Below, in pieces: positions 1 to 4,929 of a stretch of DNA of 7,013 nucleotides (its first letter is position 1; each line of letters opens with the position of its first letter). A program made the translations under genes and the position numbers. The notes beneath the pieces were generated by a model. It was not told where the DNA came from and searched no databases. It saw only the letters and a program-made list of their open reading frames with translations. This stretch comes from Fidelibacterota bacterium. Lineage in GTDB: Bacteria > Fidelibacterota > Fidelibacteria > Fidelibacterales > Fidelibacteraceae. Location of the stretch: positions 1-7,013 of the forward strand of contig JAUVKP010000059.1 of the NCBI GenBank assembly GCA_030596185.1, read 5' to 3'.

Positions 1-562
1 GTCAACGATTGAAGTTCGTGATAAAAAAGTTTATGTAAATGGTGTACTTTTTGAGGATCCGCCTGAAGCGAATATTAATTATCAGGATATTCGTCCGAAA
101 ACATATACCAATTCTTCTCTTTGGCCATCCGGACATGGGAACAAGGATCAATATCCACCCCTGTATATTCATAAAAAGGGTGATATAATTAATTTAGATA
201 CGGCTAATCCCGAATATGCTTACAATATTTTGTCTTTAGAAAAGCAGAAAATATCTTACCAGTTTGGTAATTGGTATATTAACGGTGAACGGCATCGCAC
301 TTATAAAGTCAAACAAAATTATTATTTTATGATGGGTGATAACCGTGATAACAGTGCCGACAGCAGATTCTGGGGTATGGTTCCTTACAAATATATCAAA
401 GGCAAACCAACTGCTGTACAGTTCTTGCTCTGGGATAAAACTTGGAAAAAAGTTTTGGTTATAAGCGGTATGACTCTCTTGCTTTTCTATGCTTTCTTTT
501 GGGATTATATCAAAGATAGAAAAAGAAAAAAAGAAGATGAAGTATCTTCAGTTAAAAAATAG
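1..562 (+). CDS. lepB: Signal peptidase I, C-terminal part (5' end outside window)
   Basis: This is the membrane-bound serine-lysine protease that removes Sec/Tat signal peptides on the outer face of the inner membrane. The reading frame is open from base 2 with no stop before TAG at 560-562, so about 186 C-terminal residues are visible and the true start lies to the left. Box E of the S26 family is unmistakable: GDNRDNSADSRFWG at 335-376. The first residues (TIEVRDKKVYVNG) match what normally follows box D, so the catalytic Ser and Lys boxes should lie just upstream and cannot be checked here. The roughly 100-residue insert before box E, with YPPLYIHKKGD, INGE and KQNYYFMMGD, resembles Bacteroidota/FCB signal peptidases. 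A hydrophobic stretch (VLVISGMTLLLFYAFFW) near the end looks like a C-terminal membrane segment, followed by a Lys/Glu-rich tail. An internal TTG near 230 is not a credible start, because conserved sequence precedes it. Confidence 0.93.
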   Translation, partial: STIEVRDKKVYVNGVLFEDPPEANINYQDIRPKTYTNSSLWPSGHGNKDQYPPLYIHKKGDIINLDTANPEYAYNILSLEKQKISYQFGNWYINGERHRTYKVKQNYYFMMGDNRDNSADSRFWGMVPYKYIKGKPTAVQFLLWDKTWKKVLVISGMTLLLFYAFFWDYIKDRKRKKEDEVSSVKK

Positions 563-643
563 ATAAGGTCTTTTAATTAAATAACATATAGTGCGAACTT
601 GGATATTGAGCAGTATCCGAAGTTTATGTCATGGAGGTTCTAA

Positions 644-2023
644 ATGAACACATTCACAGTTCCGCCCTACCGGATAAAAATGGTTGAACCCATAAAACAG
701 ACAACATATCAAGACAGAAAAGAGTATCTGGAAAAGGCTCATAATAATCTATTCCTGCTTCCAAGCGAAGCTGTATATATTGATCTGCTTACAGACAGCG
801 GCACCGGCGCAATGAGTCATTTTCAATGGGCTGCTTTAATGCAAGGTGATGAATCTTACGCAGGCAGCAAGAGTTTTTATCGTTTTGAAGAGGCTGTAAA
901 AGACATTACAGGTTATGAGTATATTATTCCCGTTCATCAAGGCAGGGGAGCCGAACAGGTTGTAATGCCACTCCTTGCAAAACAACCCGGAATGTATTTT
1001 ATTTCCAATATGCATTTTGACACAACCAGAGCACATGTTGAGCTTGCCGGAGCAACGGCTATTGACTGTGTTGTCGATGAATGTTTTAATGTTGATACAT
1101 TTTCGCCATTTAAGGGAAATATGAATGTTGAAAAATGCGAAAAGTATATAAAAGATCTGGGACGGGAAAATATTGCAGGCATCATTATGACCATGACCAA
1201 TAATTCAGCCGGGGGACAGCCTGTAAGCCTGGAAAATCTACGTGAAGTTCATGCTCTAACACAAAAATATGATATCTCATTAATTATTGATGGTGCTCGT
1301 TTTGCAGAAAATTCCTGTTTTGTTAAACAGCGGGAAAAGGGATATGAAAGCAGTGAAATTAAAGATATTGCCCGCGAGATGTTCGATTATGCGGATATAT
1401 TTTTAATGAGTGCGAAAAAAGATGCTTTGGTAAATATTGGTGGACTGATAGCCATAAAAGAAGACAAAGAATTTTTTCAAGAATGTCAGGGACGGACTGT
1501 GCCATACGAAGGATTTCCCACTTATGGAGGCCTTGCCGGAAGGGATATGGAAGCTCTGGCTGTTGGACTAAAAGAAGGTCTTGATGAAGATTATCTTATT
1601 CATCGTTTGGATCAAGTAAGATATTTGTCTGAAAAATTGCGTGAAGCAGGTGTTCCAGTACAATATCCAGCAGGCGGTCATGCTGTTTTTGTTGATTGTA
1701 AAAGCATATGTCCTCATATACCTTTTGATCATTTTCCTGCTCAGTCAGTATGTAATGCACTTTATCTTGAAGCGGGAGTAAGAACTGTTGAAGTTGGTTC
1801 TTTTCTACTTGGTAGAGATCCAAAGACAGGGCAGAATATAGAAAGTCCTTTTGAATGGATGCGACTTGCTATTCCACGCAGGACCTATACTTATGCTCAT
1901 CTGGATCATGTTGCCGAAGGTGTCATAAATGTTTATAAGAAAAGAAAAGAATTAAAAGGACTCGATTTTGATTATGAACCAAAGGTCCTTCGTCATTTTA
2001 CGGCTAATCTAAGGTATATTTAG
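644..2023 (+). CDS. tnaA: Tryptophanase (L-tryptophan indole-lyase)
   Basis: A cytoplasmic PLP enzyme that splits L-tryptophan into indole, pyruvate and ammonia. The 459 residues span the full family length (456-471). Conserved blocks are YIDLLTDSGTGAMS (45-58), HQGRGAEQ (98-105), NSAGGQPVS (187-195), IDGARFAEN (215-223, with the Asp that pairs with the PLP ring nitrogen), MSAKKDALV (255-263, Lys259 the predicted Schiff-base lysine) and EGFPTYGGL (289-297). The nearest paralogue is tyrosine phenol-lyase, but residues recalled as separating the two are of tryptophanase type: Asp126 in FDTT (Thr in TPL), Val384 in VEVG (the substrate-binding Arg in TPL) and His451 in RHFTA (Phe in TPL). SFLLGRDPKTG (386-396) is also tryptophanase-like. 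The start is supported by a GGAGG ribosome site (633-637) six bases upstream. No tryptophan permease gene follows; the next gene lies 361 bases away. Regulation is unknown; short Trp-containing frames sit upstream. Confidence 0.95.
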   Translation: MNTFTVPPYRIKMVEPIKQTTYQDRKEYLEKAHNNLFLLPSEAVYIDLLTDSGTGAMSHFQWAALMQGDESYAGSKSFYRFEEAVKDITGYEYIIPVHQGRGAEQVVMPLLAKQPGMYFISNMHFDTTRAHVELAGATAIDCVVDECFNVDTFSPFKGNMNVEKCEKYIKDLGRENIAGIIMTMTNNSAGGQPVSLENLREVHALTQKYDISLIIDGARFAENSCFVKQREKGYESSEIKDIAREMFDYADIFLMSAKKDALVNIGGLIAIKEDKEFFQECQGRTVPYEGFPTYGGLAGRDMEALAVGLKEGLDEDYLIHRLDQVRYLSEKLREAGVPVQYPAGGHAVFVDCKSICPHIPFDHFPAQSVCNALYLEAGVRTVEVGSFLLGRDPKTGQNIESPFEWMRLAIPRRTYTYAHLDHVAEGVINVYKKRKELKGLDFDYEPKVLRHFTANLRYI

Positions 2024-2030
2024 CAATACA

Positions 2031-2071
2031 AATATTACGGTAAATAGATTTATCTAATATTGTTTATTTTT
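2031..2071 (+). terminator. Possible weak rho-independent terminator after tnaA
   Basis: AATATTA (2031-2037) can pair with TAATATT (2055-2061), and inside it TAAA (2041-2044) pairs with TTTA (2049-2052) around a 4-base loop, with a small internal bulge. The hairpin is followed by a T-rich run (GTTTATTTTT). It starts eight bases after the tnaA stop, where a terminator is expected, but the stem is almost all A-T and would be weak. Confidence 0.4.
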
Positions 2072-2292
2072 GGGAGTAAATATCGGGTTTAGTTAGGCTT
2101 ATAGCCGTATTTGTGAGCAAACTGCAAAAAGAATTTACCCGTATATTCTCGAATAATTTATTAATATTTGATTAGTAAAGGGCAAACACTATTGCATATT
2201 TAAGTGGTTTTACCTAGAGTTATCTGTATGTGATAAGTGTATAATTTTAGCTTGTGGGTAATTGTAGAAGTTTAACTGAATTCGATAAAGTG

Positions 2293-2321
2293 TTGCATTT
2301 CAATTATATATGTTATATTAT
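2293..2321 (+). promoter_or_regulatory. Putative sigma70-type promoter for the secreted-protein gene
   Basis: TTGCAT (2293-2298) and TATTAT (2316-2321) are separated by 17 bases, about 60 bases before the start codon of the 399-residue gene. The -10 element is one base from TATAAT; the -35 matches only in its first three bases. An overlapping TATACT at 2319-2324 is an alternative -10. If the organism is a true Bacteroidota member its promoter consensus would differ, so this call is tentative. Confidence 0.35.
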
Positions 2322-2384
2322 ACTACATTGTAACAGAGATTACTGTTCAGCTAAAATATAAATTAATAAGACAGGGAGAATAAA

Positions 2385-3584
2385 ATGAAAAAACTATTGG
2401 TAATTTTTACAATGCTTGTTATTGCCACAAGTTTTGCGTTTGCAGCAGTTGGGACCATGCATTTGATTTACACAAACGGTCAAATTGTTGAAGATAATGG
2501 TAATACATATTATGACTTCGATGTTAAAGCATGGTTATCTGAAGGAACAGAAGTACTAGGTGCCGGTATGGCTTATGTGGAATATCCGATCAGTATTTTT
2601 GGTGATATTGCAATTACCAATAATATTGTAACTGTTACTAAGACAGGTATTCTCGCAGGTACTATTCCGGAAGTAACTATTGAACTCTACGATATTTTTA
2701 CAAACGATACTTTTATGGATTGTTACGCAATTACTTTTGATTCGCCTTACATGGGTAATCCGGATTTAAAAGAGAATTTCAGTAATATTTCAATTGATCC
2801 GTTAATGCCCTCAGATCTGCTACATGTCCGTATGCTGATCTCGGGCGTTGGTTATGGAAATGTACTATTCCCAAGCTATATCCCGGGAATTGATAATCTG
2901 TATTTTACGTATGAAAGTGAAACCTTTGATGGTGGATTGAATATTTCTGCGGCAATGGAAGTAGTATTTGAAGATACTACTGATACAACTATTGTTGATC
3001 CTCCTCTTGAACCTGTCGGCTCGCTTGAATTTAAAAGTTTGGTTGCAGCTTGGAAGAGGACCATAATTGAAGTTAAATGGTCAACAAAGGATGAAGTTGA
3101 TATCGAAGGTTATGTTGTAAAACGTTCTGTCAATGGTGGTGAAGCGGTAGAGGTAGCCAGTTATTTAACAGATCCTTCACTTATTGCTCAAGCTGGTATC
3201 AGCGTGCTAAAATATAATTATATTGATGCAAATGTTATGGCAGTTAATGCTTATAGTTATACGATTGAAGCGATTGATATTGTTGGTTATGCTTTTGTGT
3301 ACGGACCGGTAGAAGTTGTTACCGATGCTGTTGTTGAAAGTTCATATCCGAATCCTTTCAATCCAAGTTTCGTTGTACCATTTGAACTATTCTCAACTCA
3401 AAATGTTGATATTAAGCTTTACGATATGTCAGGACGGGCTGTACGCAATATAGCTGTAGGTAACCATAGTGCAGGTCATTATGAATACCGTGTTGACTGT
3501 AATGATCTAAGTAGTGGTGTTTATATTTTAAGAACAGTAATTAATGATAACCCCAGCAGTCAAAAGATGTTGCTGGTTAAATAA
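2385..3584 (+). CDS. Secreted protein: beta-rich domain, Fn3-like domain, T9SS-type C-terminal sorting domain
   Basis: A 399-residue exported protein of unknown specific function. Residues 1-20 form a classical signal peptide (Lys-Lys, hydrophobic core, then SFAFA) with likely cleavage after Ala20. Residues 22-195 are a beta-rich domain I cannot assign; the FDVKAWLSEGTEVLGAGMAY pattern suggests a cohesin-like or carbohydrate-binding sandwich of the kind seen in FCB secreted proteins, by impression only. A Thr/Asp/Pro-rich linker (about 197-211) follows. Residues 213-316 look like a fibronectin III-type domain (VKWSTKDEVDIEGYVVKRS). Residues 319-399 form the tail, with SYPNPFNPS, KLYDMSGRAVR, SSGVY and a final Lys, as in T9SS type A sorting domains, also described as FlgD-Ig-like. 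The start is supported by an AGGGAG ribosome site six bases upstream. The gene appears to be a single transcription unit: its own promoter candidate, then a strong terminator. A surface or extracellular adhesive or binding role is inference; no catalytic motif is visible. Confidence 0.85.
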   Translation: MKKLLVIFTMLVIATSFAFAAVGTMHLIYTNGQIVEDNGNTYYDFDVKAWLSEGTEVLGAGMAYVEYPISIFGDIAITNNIVTVTKTGILAGTIPEVTIELYDIFTNDTFMDCYAITFDSPYMGNPDLKENFSNISIDPLMPSDLLHVRMLISGVGYGNVLFPSYIPGIDNLYFTYESETFDGGLNISAAMEVVFEDTTDTTIVDPPLEPVGSLEFKSLVAAWKRTIIEVKWSTKDEVDIEGYVVKRSVNGGEAVEVASYLTDPSLIAQAGISVLKYNYIDANVMAVNAYSYTIEAIDIVGYAFVYGPVEVVTDAVVESSYPNPFNPSFVVPFELFSTQNVDIKLYDMSGRAVRNIAVGNHSAGHYEYRVDCNDLSSGVYILRTVINDNPSSQKMLLVK

Positions 3585-3606
3585 AATATTAAGAGAGAGA
3601 TACAAT

Positions 3607-3633
3607 AAGCCCCTCAGATCGAGGGGCTTTTTT
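3607..3633 (+). terminator. Strong rho-independent terminator at the convergent junction
   Basis: GCCCCTC (3609-3615) pairs perfectly with GAGGGGC (3621-3627) around the 5-base loop AGATC. Two flanking A residues can extend the stem into the six-T run at 3628-3633. It lies 22 bases after the stop of the secreted-protein gene and clearly terminates the + strand. Read on the - strand the same stem is followed only by TTATTGTA, so it would end the oppositely oriented rsmB transcript poorly, unless that hairpin is enough. Confidence 0.92.
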
Positions 3634-3646
3634 AATTGATTTAAAT

Positions 3647-4927
3647 TTATTTAATTCTTTTAAGCTTTGAGACAAAGAAGCCATCACTTTGAAATTGATG
3701 AGGCAGTATCTGTAAATTCTTATCCGAAGGATCATGTGGAATACGTATACCATGATCTTTCAATTCATCATAAACAGAGACTAGCTCGAAGTTTGGATGT
3801 GTTGAAAGAAAGTGTTCGATCTGTTTGCCATTCTCTTCGGGAATGATCGAGCAAGTTGCGTATACCAGATATCCACCGGGTTTTATAAGAGCAGCATTGT
3901 TTTTAAGAATTGATCGTTGTTCTTTTACATAAAATGCCAAGCGTTCTTCATTAAATTCCCATTTTCTATCCGGATGCCTTCCGTAGACTCCCGAACCGGA
4001 GCAAGGTGCATCGATCAGCAAAATATTGATCTTTCCCTTATATTGTTCATGGATCTTTTCAATGGGTCTTAATTGAATATTGCGGATACCAAGTCGTCTG
4101 GCACGAAATCCCAGTTCACGAAGACGATTCGAATATTTGTCAGTCGCGATCAATGAAGGCATATCACCCTGTAAAGCCGCCAAATGAATTGTTTTTCCAC
4201 CGGCTCCGGCACATAGATCGACTACAATATCATCTTTTTTTGGATTACAAACAAAAGCGACCAGCTGAGAACTTTCATCTTGAAAATCGAAGAAGCCGTC
4301 TTTAAATAGTGGATTTTGCGTGAGCTTAGCATAGGTATCCAGACGAAGCGCATCGGGGGATAGTGTTCCCAGCTGAAAGGGGATTTCTTTTAATTTCTCC
4401 ATTAACTCGGGTGTCGTAGTTTTAAGCGTATTGGTTCGAATATGTACACCGGGAGATTGTAGTAGGGCCGATAAACCTTGTTCAAGTTCAGCAGGGTCAT
4501 AAGCATCTTTAATATGATCCCAAAGAACAGGCGGGAGAGACCACCGTTCAGCCGGGTTTTCGGGAAGGATATCGCGATAATTATATGATTTAAATATTTT
4601 TGCGATCTTATCATCTATCCTGAATTCCTGTTTTAAACTTTCCTTCGGAAATAAACGCTTATAAGCATGAACTGTCAATAGCTCTGCAGATATTTTATGG
4701 TTTTCTCCGGGTTGGATCTCATTGATCTGCCAGAGATATAAGCGCAAATTGCGGATCATATCAAAATATAGCATTTCAATAAATTTTCTGTCTTTGGAGC
4801 CCAAATACCGGCGTTCCTGGAAATAGTTTCGTTTGATCTTGTCCGCAGCACGTACAATAAGTTCTTTATTGTACCACAGCGAAAATAATTCGCTGCAATG
4901 ATTGAGTAATAAGGGTGTGTTTTTCAT
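3647..4927 (-). CDS. rsmB: 16S rRNA (cytosine-C5) methyltransferase, RsmB/NOP2/Sun family
   Basis: An S-adenosylmethionine-dependent enzyme that makes 5-methylcytosine in 16S rRNA (C967 in E. coli) during ribosome assembly. The 426 residues match E. coli RsmB (429). The N-terminal part (about 1-125) is helical and fits the NusB-like RNA-binding domain. HIRTN (162-166) marks the family linker region. The methyltransferase domain carries motif I VVDLCAGAGGKT (235-246, SAM binding), motif IV DAPCSGSG (306-313, Cys309) and motif VI YATCSIIPEEN (356-366, Cys359 as the expected nucleophile). The C-terminal LQILP...DGFF is typical of RsmB. The subfamily (RsmB rather than RsmF/NOP2) rests on the N-terminal domain and length. 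The ATG overlaps the stop of the upstream hydrolase gene by one base and has no purine-rich ribosome site, so translation is probably coupled. It converges with the + strand secreted-protein gene. Confidence 0.92.
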   Translation of the reverse strand: MKNTPLLLNHCSELFSLWYNKELIVRAADKIKRNYFQERRYLGSKDRKFIEMLYFDMIRNLRLYLWQINEIQPGENHKISAELLTVHAYKRLFPKESLKQEFRIDDKIAKIFKSYNYRDILPENPAERWSLPPVLWDHIKDAYDPAELEQGLSALLQSPGVHIRTNTLKTTTPELMEKLKEIPFQLGTLSPDALRLDTYAKLTQNPLFKDGFFDFQDESSQLVAFVCNPKKDDIVVDLCAGAGGKTIHLAALQGDMPSLIATDKYSNRLRELGFRARRLGIRNIQLRPIEKIHEQYKGKINILLIDAPCSGSGVYGRHPDRKWEFNEERLAFYVKEQRSILKNNAALIKPGGYLVYATCSIIPEENGKQIEHFLSTHPNFELVSVYDELKDHGIRIPHDPSDKNLQILPHQFQSDGFFVSKLKRIK

Positions 4928-4929
4928 TA
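4925..4929 (-). promoter_or_regulatory. TAATG stop/start overlap coupling the hydrolase gene to rsmB
   Basis: On the - strand the upstream stop TAA (4929-4927) shares its last A with the rsmB ATG (4927-4925). The 18 bases before the ATG contain no GGAG-like element, unlike tnaA and the 399-residue gene, which both have good ones. This arrangement implies reinitiation by ribosomes finishing the hydrolase gene and a shared transcript. Confidence 0.7.

Larger units (their letters stand above)
2024..2384. other. AT-rich intergenic region between tnaA and the secreted-protein gene
   Basis: A 361-base gap with frequent stops in all frames and no recognisable RNA gene. Its left end holds an AT-rich hairpin and its right end a sigma70-like promoter, both listed separately. 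Between the promoter and the next start codon there is a short inverted repeat, AACAG (2332-2336) and CTGTT (2343-2347) around a 6-base loop, possibly a small leader hairpin. A 9-base inverted pair, ATTTTAGCT (2244-2252) and AGCTAAAAT (2349-2357), brackets the promoter about 100 bases apart; in DNA this AT-rich it may be chance. I see nothing assignable between about 2075 and 2240. Confidence 0.6.

Noticed and set aside
836..1200. Open frames on the - strand inside tnaA (836-1036 and 937-1200)
   Set aside because: They lie opposite strongly conserved tryptophanase sequence, overlap each other, and their translations show no recognisable domain.
1596..1823. 75-residue - strand frame inside tnaA, rich in Gln/Leu
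   Set aside because: Antisense to the conserved C-terminal half of tnaA; the composition is explained by reverse reading of its codons.
644..2023. Tyrosine phenol-lyase as the identity of the PLP lyase
   Set aside because: Substrate-discriminating positions (Asp126, Val384, His451) follow tryptophanase, and the TPL arginine is missing.
2024..2384. Riboswitch, tRNA or small RNA in the long intergenic gap
   Set aside because: No cloverleaf, T-loop motif or GC-rich conserved fold is visible; only short AT-rich inverted repeats, which are expected by chance in such sequence.
2876..3064. 62-residue - strand frame inside the 399-residue gene
   Set aside because: Antisense to a gene with a good ribosome site, signal peptide and sorting domain; no features of its own.
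4402..4614. 70-residue - strand frame overlapping rsmB in another frame
   Set aside because: Lies within the conserved rsmB coding region and lacks any motif or ribosome site.
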